A stretch of 64,000 nt of DNA. Source: Agromyces cerinus subsp. cerinus (GTDB lineage: Bacteria > Actinomycetota > Actinomycetes > Actinomycetales > Microbacteriaceae). The notes beneath the pieces were generated by a model. It was given only the letters and a program-made list of their open reading frames with translations. It was not told the origin of the DNA and did no database searches. The position numbers and the translations under genes are program-made. Shown here piece after piece: positions 36,320 to 46,348 of the stretch (positions are counted from its first letter, which is position 1; each line of letters opens with the position of its first letter). The stretch spans positions 496,001 to 560,000 of the forward strand of contig NZ_FSRJ01000001.1 of assembly GCF_900142065.1 (NCBI RefSeq). The letters run 5' to 3'.

Positions 36320-37099
36320 ATGGTCGGGTCGAGAGGCGCCGGCGCCCCGGCGGAGCACGTCGAGGCGCATCCGCTCCGACTCGTCGCCGTCACTCACGGG
36401 GCGCCGTCGAGCGCGAACCGCGAGGCCGTCATCCGGCTCGTCGACGGCGTCGCCTCAGCGCGCCCCGAACTCGATGTCTCCATCAGCTTCGTCGACGCCA
36501 GCCGATCGGATGTCGCGGCGGCGCTCGGACCCGACGACGACGCCGGGGCCGTCATCGTGCCGCTCGTGCTCTCCGCGGGATTCCACGTGCGCACGGGGCT
36601 CTCGCTCGGCCTCGATCGGCGAGGCTCCGACGCCGGTGCCCTCACGGGCACACGACTCGCGGCCGAGCTCGGCCCCGACGATCGCATCGTCGAGGTGCTC
36701 GCCGAGCGCCTCGACCGGCTCCGGCTTTCCGACACCGACGCCGTGGTGCTCGCGGCGGCGGGGTCCAACGATCCACGCGCAGTGCGCGAGTGCTTCGAGA
36801 CGGCGCGCCGGCTCGGGCACCGCCTCGGCCGATCGGTGACGGTCGGGTTCATCGCCGCGGCGATTCCGCGGCTGCACGACGCCATCGAGATGATCCGCGA
36901 GGTGCACCCGGGGGTGCGGGTGGTCGTCGGCAGCTACCTGTTGGCGCCGGGCACCTTCTACGACGCTGCGGCATCCGCCGGCGCCGATGCGATCGCGTCG
37001 CCGCTCCTGCTGCCCGACGAAGCGGCCCCCGGGCAGCTCGTCGACCTCGTGCTCGACCGGTACAGCGACATCGCCGCGCCGCGTCTGGAACGGGCGTGA
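36320..37099 (+). CDS. Sirohydrochlorin ferrochelatase-like protein (CbiX/SirB)
   Basis: A 259-aa protein with two CbiX half-domains: VTHGAPSS and the chelatase His in VLSAGFHVRTG in the first, VLAAAGSNDPRAVREC and VGSYLLAPGTFYD in the second. It probably inserts iron into sirohydrochlorin to finish siroheme, the cofactor of NirB. The ATG at 36320 is preferred over an upstream in-frame TTG at 36314. Its GlnR-type promoter and neighbours fit nitrite reduction; cobalt insertion for B12 is less likely here. Confidence 0.83.
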   Translation: MVGSRGAGAPAEHVEAHPLRLVAVTHGAPSSANREAVIRLVDGVASARPELDVSISFVDASRSDVAAALGPDDDAGAVIVPLVLSAGFHVRTGLSLGLDRRGSDAGALTGTRLAAELGPDDRIVEVLAERLDRLRLSDTDAVVLAAAGSNDPRAVRECFETARRLGHRLGRSVTVGFIAAAIPRLHDAIEMIREVHPGVRVVVGSYLLAPGTFYDAAASAGADAIASPLLLPDEAAPGQLVDLVLDRYSDIAAPRLERA

Positions 37100-37767
37100 C
37101 CCCGGCCGCCGGGGCGCCCGGCATCGGTGGGTACGACGCGATCGTCCTGGCCGGAGGCCGCGCCTCACGGCTCGGCGGCATCGACAAGACGGCGCTCACG
37201 ATCGACGGCACCAGCCTCGCCGCCCGTGCGGTCGGCGCGGTGAGCGGCGCCCGCGCGGTGGCCTACGTCTCGAGTGCGCCGCCGCCCAGGTGGGTGCTCG
37301 CCGAACGCCGCATCCGCGTGGCGGCGGAGGATCCGCCCTGGAGCGGCCCGGTCGCGGCGATCGCCGCCGGGCTCGAGGGGCTCGCCGATGACGCCAGACC
37401 CTTCACGGTCGTGCTCGCGGGCGACCTCGTCGGAGCAGCTCCCGCGGTGGCCCACCTGCTCGCGCGCGTCGCGCAGACGATCGACGGCGTGGTCGGGGTC
37501 GACCCGGTCGGGTTCGCCCAGCCCCTGCTCGCCGTCTATCGAACGCCGGCCCTCCGTGCCGCAGTGGTCGAGGTGCAGGCGATGACGCGGCGCGCTCCGA
37601 GTGCCGGAGGCAGGGGCGCGTCGATGGGGGCGGTGCTCGCGCGGCTCCAACTGCGCGGTGTCGCCCTGAAGGAGAGCTGGTGCGCCGACGTGGACACCCC
37701 TGACGACGCCGTTCGACACGGCATCGTGCTGCCGACGGGCGAGGTGCGCCGTGTCCGCGTCGCGTGA
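37096..37767 (+). CDS. mobA: Molybdenum cofactor guanylyltransferase-like (MobA)
   Basis: A 223-aa nucleotidyltransferase with the N-terminal signature IVLAGGRASRLGGIDKTAL (GG-x-S-x-R-x-GG-x-DK), substrate loop PWSGPVAAIAAGL and closing CADVDTPDD. MobA attaches GMP to Mo-molybdopterin, forming the bis-MGD needed by the nitrate reductase encoded nearby. The GTG start overlaps the chelatase stop. Confidence 0.87.
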   Translation: MTPAAGAPGIGGYDAIVLAGGRASRLGGIDKTALTIDGTSLAARAVGAVSGARAVAYVSSAPPPRWVLAERRIRVAAEDPPWSGPVAAIAAGLEGLADDARPFTVVLAGDLVGAAPAVAHLLARVAQTIDGVVGVDPVGFAQPLLAVYRTPALRAAVVEVQAMTRRAPSAGGRGASMGAVLARLQLRGVALKESWCADVDTPDDAVRHGIVLPTGEVRRVRVA

Positions 37768-37987
37768 CGTCGAGAGCTGGTCGCGAGCGCTCGTCGCCGA
37801 CCTCGGGCTCGACACCGCGCCCGATGTCGCGGCCGTGCTCGACCTCGCCCGCATCGCGGCGCACGGCGTGGCCCGCCCGGCCGCACCGTTGACGACGTAT
37901 CTCGCCGGCTACGCCGCAGCACGGGGCGTCCCGCTCGTCGTCGTCGTCGCCGCCGTCGAACGCCGGCTCGCCGAGGATGCGCCGTGA
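37751..37987 (+). CDS. Small conserved protein (DUF6457-like) between mobA and moeA
   Basis: A 78-aa, mostly helical protein. DVESWSRALVADLGL, the central LDLARIAAHGVARPAAPLTTYLAGYAA and the Glu/Arg-rich end match what I recall of DUF6457, a family encoded beside molybdenum-cofactor genes in actinobacteria. It overlaps mobA by 17 nt and moeA by 4 nt, so it is firmly part of the operon. Function unknown to me; a role in cofactor assembly or insertion is inference. Confidence 0.7.
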   Translation: MSASRDVESWSRALVADLGLDTAPDVAAVLDLARIAAHGVARPAAPLTTYLAGYAAARGVPLVVVVAAVERRLAEDAP

Positions 37988-39174
37988 GCTCGACGGGATG
38001 GGAGGCGGCCAGGGAACTCGTCCGGCAGGCGGGCGCGGCCCGCCCGCTCGCCGTCGAATCGATACCGCTCGACCGGGCAGACCGCCGAACGCTCGCGGTC
38101 GCCGTGCACGCGCTCGTCGACCTGCCCACCGCTGACGTCAGCGCGATGGACGGCTGGGTGGTCGCGGGCGACGGTCCCTGGCGCCTGGACGGCGCGGTCG
38201 CGATGGGCGCCCCGCCCGCACGTCGGCTGCAGGCGGGCACCGCACGCGTCGTCACGACCGGAGCGGCGGTGCCGCCGGGCACGGTCGCCGTGCTGCGGGC
38301 CGAACACGGCGTCCCGGTTCCCGAGCACCCCGACTGGCTTCGCGCTGCGGCACCGTCACCGGCATCCGCCCCCTCATCGGCCCCCGCACCGCTCGCCGGT
38401 CGCGACATCCGCCGTCGCGGCGAAGAACTGCGACGCGGCGAAGCACTCATCCCGGTCGGCGTGCGGATGACCCCGCCGCGACTCGCCCTCGCCGCGGCGG
38501 CCGGCCACGACACGCTCGACGTGCTCGCCCACCCGCGAGTCCAGCTGATCGTCACGGGCGACGAGCTCATCGCCGCCGGCCGGCCTGCGCCGGGCGCCGT
38601 GCGCGACGCCTTCGGACCCTCGTTGCCCGCGCTGCTCGAACGGCTCGGCGCGGCGACGGCGACCCGGCGCATCCCCGACCGCCTCGATCCGTTCATCGAA
38701 CTCCTGGCCGAGGCGCGCCCCGACGTCATCGTCACGACGGGCGGCACCGCGGGCGGCCACGGCGACCTGCTCCGGCGGGCGATCGTCGCCGAGGGCGGCA
38801 CCATCGATTTCGCCGGCGTCGCGATGCGCCCGGGCCACCCCGTGCTGTTCGCCCGCACGAGCGCTGGTGTGCCGGTGCTGGGTCTGCCGGGCAACCCGCT
38901 GGCGGCGTTCACGTGCCTGCTCAGCTTCCTCCCGCCCTGGCTCGACGGCGCATCGGGGCGTCCGATCGCCGCACTCGACGAGGTGAGGACCCACGACCTG
39001 CCCGCCACCGGGTCGCACCGCCGCCTCACGCCGTTCACCTGGGTCGGCGGTCGGGCAGTGGCGAGCCCGTGGACGGGGTCGGCGATGCTGCGCGGCCTCG
39101 CCGATGCCGACGGGCTGCTCGCCTCGCCCGTCGCCCCCGGCGAACCGGCCGGCCTCCTCCCGCTGCCCTGGTGA
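37984..39174 (+). CDS. moeA: Molybdopterin molybdotransferase MoeA
   Basis: A 396-aa enzyme that inserts molybdate into adenylated molybdopterin. Motifs: VSAMDGWVVAG near residue 55, TARVVTTGAAVPPGTVAVL near 88, the MoCF-type VTTGGTAGGHGDLLRRA near 255, and LGLPGNPLAAFTCLLSFL near 300. A C-terminal MoeA domain IV follows. The GTG start overlaps the small upstream gene. It is convergent with the nitrate reductase operon, whose active site needs its product. Confidence 0.93.
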   Translation: MSSTGWEAARELVRQAGAARPLAVESIPLDRADRRTLAVAVHALVDLPTADVSAMDGWVVAGDGPWRLDGAVAMGAPPARRLQAGTARVVTTGAAVPPGTVAVLRAEHGVPVPEHPDWLRAAAPSPASAPSSAPAPLAGRDIRRRGEELRRGEALIPVGVRMTPPRLALAAAAGHDTLDVLAHPRVQLIVTGDELIAAGRPAPGAVRDAFGPSLPALLERLGAATATRRIPDRLDPFIELLAEARPDVIVTTGGTAGGHGDLLRRAIVAEGGTIDFAGVAMRPGHPVLFARTSAGVPVLGLPGNPLAAFTCLLSFLPPWLDGASGRPIAALDEVRTHDLPATGSHRRLTPFTWVGGRAVASPWTGSAMLRGLADADGLLASPVAPGEPAGLLPLPW

Positions 39175-39180
39175 GCGGGC

Positions 39181-40787
39181 TCAGGCGGTGACGCTCGGCG
39201 TCTCGTCGGTCTCGGCGGCGCGGGCGAGGATCTCGGCGATGCGTCCCTTGCATCCGCCGCAGCCGGTTCCCGCCCGGGTCTCGCGACCCACGCCCTCGAC
39301 GGTCGTGGCGCCGCACACCGCGGCCTCCTCGATGCGGCCCACCGTGACCCCGTTGCACCAGCAGACGGTCGAGGCGGGCGCGAACGCGTCGGCGTCGGCG
39401 CTCGGGTCGTAGTCGGGTCCGTCGAAGCGCAGCAGCACCGAGCGATCGGCCGGCAGCTCGCCGCGGCGCTCGAACAGCAGGGTCAGCTCGGCGGCGGTGC
39501 GCGGCATCCCGACGCTCACGAAGCCCGTGAGCACGCCGTCCTCGGTCACCATCTTCACGTAGCGCAGGTGCTCGGGGTCGGCCCACTGCGCGACGCGCCG
39601 TCGCGGGTGCAGGGTGTCGTCGTCCCACGGGTCGGCCGAGATGTCGCCGACCGCGACGACATCGAGGTGCTCGGCCTTGAGCATCACGATCGCATCGCGC
39701 TCGGCGGGCGCCGCGGCATCCGCAGGGCCCTCGCCCGCCGTCGACGCGATGAACCGCGCGGCGAGCCACTCGGCCTGCCGCCAGCCCGGGCCGATCAGCC
39801 CGGAGGGGGCGCCGGGGAGCACGCGCTGCCCGGCGAGCTCCTCGGTGCGCTCGACCACCTGGGCGCAGTCGCCGATCGCGTACACGTCGGGATCCGTCCA
39901 GCTCGCGAGCCCCGTGCCGACGACGACGCCGACGGCTGTGCGCAGTCCGGCGAGCGTCGCGAGCTCGTTGCGGGGGCTCACCCCGCACGAGAGCACGAGC
40001 AGGTCGCCGCGCAGCTGCTTGCCGTCGGCGGTGACGACCATGTCGAAACGTCGCGTGCCGTCGTCGTCGGTGCGGAATGCCACGGCCTCCGCACGACTGT
40101 GGGCGACCACGGTGACGCCCGAACGACGCAGCGCCGCGCGCAGCACCAGGCCGCCGCCGCGGTCGAGGTTGCGGGGCATCGGGTGCGGGCCGTGGTGCAC
40201 GACGCAGACCTGCGCGCCCGCGTGGGCGGCGGCGAGCGCGAGTTCGAGGCCGAGCACACCGGCGCCGAGCACGATGACCCGCTTGCGGGCCTGCACCGCG
40301 TCGAGCACGCGTTCGGCGTCGGCGAGGTCGCGGAGCGCCGTGATGCCGCGCGGCAGCTCGTCGTCGCGCGCGACGAGCTGCTTCGCGTACTTCTGGAGCG
40401 AATCGAGGTCTCGGCGATGTCGTTCGACGCCGTCGAGGGTCGGCACGTTCGCCCGCGAACCGGTGGCGAGCACGAGCCGGTCGTAGGCGAGCGCCTCGCC
40501 GGAGTCGAGGTGCACGAGGTGGGCCGAGCGATCGATCGAGGTGGCGGCCACGCCGAGCAGCACGCGCGCGCCCGCGGCCTCCGCGCTCGCCCGGTCGCCG
40601 ACGAGCATCGCGTCGAGTTCGGTGTTGCCGACGGCGTACTCGGCGACGAGCACCCGGTTGTACGCCTCCACGTCTTCGCCGGCGACGACGGTGAGGGCGA
40701 TGGTGCCGTTCGCGACGGCGGGCAGCAGCTCGTCGACGAACCGCGCGCCGACGGGCCCGTAGCCGATGAGCACGATCCTGAGCGGGC

Positions 40788-40791
<4 letters not shown>
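39181..40791 (-). CDS. FAD/NAD(P)-dependent oxidoreductase with BFD [2Fe-2S], nitrate reductase electron-transfer subunit
   Basis: A 536-aa flavoprotein like the N-terminal half of NirB or NasB-type diaphorases. It has FAD motif VLIGYGPVGARFVDELL, NAD(P) motif VIVLGAGVLGLELALAAA near residue 170, and VYAIGDCAQ. The C-terminal BFD-like [2Fe-2S] domain has VCWCNGVT and GTGCGGCKGRI. It starts at an ATGA overlap with the nitrate reductase gene and probably passes NAD(P)H electrons to that catalytic subunit. It lacks the siroheme domain, so it is not a nitrite reductase. Confidence 0.85.
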
Positions 40792-42899
<2,108 letters not shown>

Positions 42900-42910
42900 C
42901 CGGTCTCGAT

Positions 42911-44308
42911 TCAGATCTTGTGGTCGCTGAGCTTGCTGGAACGCACGTACACGGCCCAGGTGAGCACGAGCAGCAGCGCGTAGGCGGCGATGAATCCGAT
43001 GAACGCGGCGGCGTACGTGCCGGTCGACTGGAACGAGAGGTTCAGCGCCTGCGGGATGAGGAAGCCGCCGTAGGCGCCGATGGCCGAGATGAGGCCCAGT
43101 GCGGCCGCGGACTTGCGCTGCGTCGACACGTCGCCGGTGCCGCCGCCGCGAACGGCGAAGACGATCGGCACCATGCGGTAGGTGGATCCGTTGCCGATGC
43201 CGGCCGAGGCGAAGAGCAGGAGGAACAGGCCGAGGAAGAGCCAGAAGCTGGCGAGCGGGAGGGTCAGGAGCACGGCGACCGTGATGAGGGCCATCGCGGC
43301 GAACGCGAGCATCGTGATGCGCGCACCGCCGAACCGGTCGGAGAGCCGACCGCCGTAGGGCCGGGCCAGCGAGCCGACGAGCGCACCCAGGAAGGCGAGC
43401 GAGACGGATGCGCCGCCGATGGCGATCGCCGAGAACTCGGGGAACTGGTCGGCGATGAGCTTCGGGAACACGCTGGCGAACCCGATGAACGAGCCGAACG
43501 TGCCGATGTAGAGCAGCGAGAGCAGCCAGAGGTGCGGCTCCTTGAGCGCCGCGGCCGAGCCGGAGAAGTCCGCCTTGGCGTTGGAGAGGTTGTTCATGTA
43601 GCGGGCGGCGCCGATCATGGCGATGAGGATGAACGGGATCCAGATCCAGCCGGCGACCGGGAGGTTGAGCGTCGCGCCGGCGCCGATCGTGATGACGATC
43701 GGCACCACGAACTGGGCGACGGCCGCGCCGAGGTTGCCGCCGGCCGCATTCAGGCCGAGCGCCCATCCCTTCTCGCGCTGCGGGTAGAAGAACGTGATGT
43801 TCGACATCGAGCTGGCGAAGTTGCCGCCGCCGAAGCCCGCGAGTGCTGCGGCGCCGAGCAGCACTGGGAACGGCGTCTCGGGGTTGGACACGCAGACGAC
43901 CATCGCGATGGTCGGTGCGAGGAGCAGCCCTGCCGAGATGATGGTCCAGTTGCGACCGCCGAACTTCGGCACCAGGAACGAGTACGGGATGCGGAGGGTC
44001 GCACCCACGAGACTCGGGATGGAGATCAACCAGAAGATCTCGCCCGTCGAGAGGTCGAAGCCCGCCATCGGCAGCGTGACCGCGACGATGCTCCAGAGCT
44101 GCCACACCACGAATCCGAGGAACTCCGCGAAGATCGACCAGTTGAGGTTGCGGCGCGCGATCGCGCGTCCCTCCGACTCCCACTGGCCGGTGTCCTCGGC
44201 GTCCCATCCGTCGATCCAGCGACCTGGACGCATCGTGAGGGCGGCCGGGGCCGTCGTCGTGGGCGTTTCGGATGTCGCGGCGGGAGCGGTGCTCACGGTC
44301 TGGGTCAT
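42911..44308 (-). CDS. MFS nitrate/nitrite transporter (NarK/NasA family)
   Basis: A 465-aa protein with twelve membrane segments after a ~60-residue cytoplasmic N-terminus rich in Thr/Ala. The nitrate signature regions are visible: GFGGGNFASSMSNITFFYP in helix 5 and GIGNGSTYRMVP in helix 11. It imports nitrate for assimilation. First gene of the leftward nitrate reductase operon, preceded by a GlnR-type element. Confidence 0.92.
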   Translation of the reverse strand: MTQTVSTAPAATSETPTTTAPAALTMRPGRWIDGWDAEDTGQWESEGRAIARRNLNWSIFAEFLGFVVWQLWSIVAVTLPMAGFDLSTGEIFWLISIPSLVGATLRIPYSFLVPKFGGRNWTIISAGLLLAPTIAMVVCVSNPETPFPVLLGAAALAGFGGGNFASSMSNITFFYPQREKGWALGLNAAGGNLGAAVAQFVVPIVITIGAGATLNLPVAGWIWIPFILIAMIGAARYMNNLSNAKADFSGSAAALKEPHLWLLSLLYIGTFGSFIGFASVFPKLIADQFPEFSAIAIGGASVSLAFLGALVGSLARPYGGRLSDRFGGARITMLAFAAMALITVAVLLTLPLASFWLFLGLFLLLFASAGIGNGSTYRMVPIVFAVRGGGTGDVSTQRKSAAALGLISAIGAYGGFLIPQALNLSFQSTGTYAAAFIGFIAAYALLLVLTWAVYVRSSKLSDHKI

Positions 44309-44350
44309 CGGTGCCTCCGGGGTTCGATCACGAGTGGATCCTTCGACTCG

Positions 44351-44404
44351 AAGCTATTGACGTCGTGTTTCTGCGGATCGGTCTGGTGGTAAACCCTGCG
44401 TCTC
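44351..44404 (-). promoter_or_regulatory. GlnR-type box and -10 of the narK operon
   Basis: On the minus strand: GAGAC-n6-TTTAC-n6-ACCGA-n6-GAAAC (44404 to 44367), then exactly 10 nt and -10 TAGCTT (44356 to 44351). The middle elements are weaker than before cbiX and nirD, but the periodicity and spacing are identical. Confidence 0.6.
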
Positions 44405-44444
44405 CACCTGCTCACCAGTGGCGGTTGCCGATGTGAGGCCGGCG

Positions 44445-45575
44445 TCAGACATCGATCCGGTACCCGCGCTTGACGACCGTCGCGATGAGCCCGGGCACGC
44501 CGAGCGTCTGGCGCAGACGGCTGAGGGCCACCTCGAGCGCGTGCTCGTCGTCGGTGCCGGGCAGCGCCGCGGTGAGCCGGTCGCGTGCCACGACGGAGCC
44601 TCTCGCGACCACGAGGGCGCGGAGGATCATGAGGGCGACGGGTGCGAGCGCGACTCGGCGATCGTCGACGTCGACGACGGAACCGCGGAGTTCGAGCGGT
44701 CCGTGCCGGGTGTCGAGCCGCAGCACGCGCTCCGACTCGAGGTGTTCGCAGACGAGCCTGATGAGCGCGCCCATGCGGAACCGCTCGGGCTGGATCGGTT
44801 CGATGCCCGCGGCGATGAGCGGCGCCGCCGTGACCGGGCCGACGGCCGCCGCCACGACCGGGCCGCACATCGCGTCGATGAGGTCTTCGAGACGGCCGCG
44901 CACCTCTGCCGCGGCGAAGAGCGCATGCACGGCGGGAGCGCTCGTGAACGTGATGCAGTCGAGCCCGCCGGTGCAGGCGGACTCGATGAGTCGATCGACC
45001 CGTTCATCGGTCTCGTCGGGCTCGATCCAGCGGTACGGCTCGACCGTGAGCACCCGGTCGTGGGCGTCGCGCAGGCGATCGAGCTGCCGCGGGTTCAGGA
45101 ACCCGTGCAGCTGCACGGCGACCGTGAGCCCCGCGGGCCTGGTGGCGAGCACCTCGTCGATGAGCGACTCGGTGGTCTCCTCGGCGCTCATGCCGACGTC
45201 GTTGAGGCCGGCGGCACGGATGCCTCCGCGCGCCTTCGGCCCGCGCACGAGGATCGCCGTCTCGGAGAGGGCGTCGACGAGCTGCTCGCCGAGCCCCGCT
45301 GCATCGGCGACCTCGAACCAGCGGCGCACGCCGTAGGCGGTCGTGGCGAGGAGCACGTCGGGGCGTGCCTCGATGATCGCGCGGGTGTCGGCGATGACGG
45401 GGTCGTCGCTGACGGCGTTCGCCATGCGCAGGGTGGGGGCGTGCAGCACGTTCGCCCCACGGCGCACGAGTGCGTCGATGAGATCGCCCGAGCGTCGGTC
45501 GCTCGTGACGCCGATGCGGAACCCCTCGAGCTGGTCGGGCCGGAACCCCGGCGGGAGCTCGATGACGTCGGTCAT
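44445..45575 (-). CDS. Uroporphyrinogen-III synthase fused to a winged-helix DNA-binding domain
   Basis: A 376-aa two-part protein. Residues 1-260 have the HemD fold (GFRIGVTSDRRSGDLIDAL, DCITFTSAPAVHALF, VAAAVGPVTAAPLIAAGI). Residues ~275-376 form an OmpR/PhoB-type winged helix (LAPVALMILRALVVARGSVVARDRL, VALSRLRQTLGV, VVKRGYRIDV). Such HemD-HTH fusions occur in actinobacteria (Rv0260c of M. tuberculosis is one). It may act in siroheme supply, in regulation of nitrite genes, or both. The start overlaps cobA, so it is the last gene of nirB-cobA-hemD. Confidence 0.87.
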   Translation of the reverse strand: MTDVIELPPGFRPDQLEGFRIGVTSDRRSGDLIDALVRRGANVLHAPTLRMANAVSDDPVIADTRAIIEARPDVLLATTAYGVRRWFEVADAAGLGEQLVDALSETAILVRGPKARGGIRAAGLNDVGMSAEETTESLIDEVLATRPAGLTVAVQLHGFLNPRQLDRLRDAHDRVLTVEPYRWIEPDETDERVDRLIESACTGGLDCITFTSAPAVHALFAAAEVRGRLEDLIDAMCGPVVAAAVGPVTAAPLIAAGIEPIQPERFRMGALIRLVCEHLESERVLRLDTRHGPLELRGSVVDVDDRRVALAPVALMILRALVVARGSVVARDRLTAALPGTDDEHALEVALSRLRQTLGVPGLIATVVKRGYRIDV

Positions 45576-46348
45576 GCGCCGACCGCCGCGAAGCCGGCAG
45601 CCCGTTGCATGAGCTCCGCGGCGCTCGCATCGCCGTCGTGGGCGAGACGCACCACCTCGCCGATCACGACGACCGCGGGAGAGACGACGCGTGCACGACC
45701 CGCTGCGACCACGATGCCGGCCAGGTCGCCGATCGTCGTGCGCTGACCGGCGCTGAACCCCCGCTCGACGATGGCGACGGGCATCTGCGCCGACATGCCG
45801 AATCGGGCGAGCCCCGCCGTCAGCGACGGCAGCGAGTTCACGCCCATGAGCACGACGATCGTGCCGCCGAGGCCGGCGAGGTGCTCCAGCTCGTGCTCGG
45901 TGAGCGGCGCATGGCCGGAGACCACGGTGAAGAGGTGGCTGATGCCGCGGTGCGTGAGCGGGATGCCCGCCGCGCCGGGAACGGCGACCGCACTCGTGAC
46001 GCCGGGGATCACCTCGACCGGCACTCCCGCGGCGTGGCAGGCGAGCACCTCTTCGCCGCCGCGCCCGAGCACGTAGGGGTCGCCGCCCTTCAGCCGCACG
46101 ACGTGGCGGCCCGCGAGCGCGTGGCCGACGAGGAGCGCCTCGATCTCGTGCTGGGCAACGGCGTGGTGGCCTGGCCGCTTGCCGACGTCGACGAGGTCGG
46201 CTCCCGGTGCAAGTTCGTGCAGCCGTTCGTGCGGCGCGAGCCGGTCGAAGAGCACGACGTCGGCGGCGGCGAGCGCGCGTACGGCGGCGAGGGTCAGCAG
46301 GTCCTCGCGGCCGGGGCCGCCGCCGACGAGGGTCACGCGGCCGGTCAT
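45572..46348 (-). CDS. cobA: Uroporphyrinogen-III C-methyltransferase
   Basis: A 258-aa SUMT (CobA/CysG-C type) that makes precorrin-2 from uroporphyrinogen III using two SAM. Motifs: VTLVGGGPGREDLLTLAAV at the N-terminus, VVLFDRLA, VRLKGGDPYVLGRGGEE near residue 85 and VIPGVTSA near 115. It lacks the CysG dehydrogenase/chelatase half, so precorrin-2 oxidation must be done elsewhere, while CbiX at 36.3 kb may insert iron. Overlaps both nirB and hemD (ATGA). Confidence 0.95.
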   Translation of the reverse strand: MTGRVTLVGGGPGREDLLTLAAVRALAAADVVLFDRLAPHERLHELAPGADLVDVGKRPGHHAVAQHEIEALLVGHALAGRHVVRLKGGDPYVLGRGGEEVLACHAAGVPVEVIPGVTSAVAVPGAAGIPLTHRGISHLFTVVSGHAPLTEHELEHLAGLGGTIVVLMGVNSLPSLTAGLARFGMSAQMPVAIVERGFSAGQRTTIGDLAGIVVAAGRARVVSPAVVVIGEVVRLAHDGDASAAELMQRAAGFAAVGA

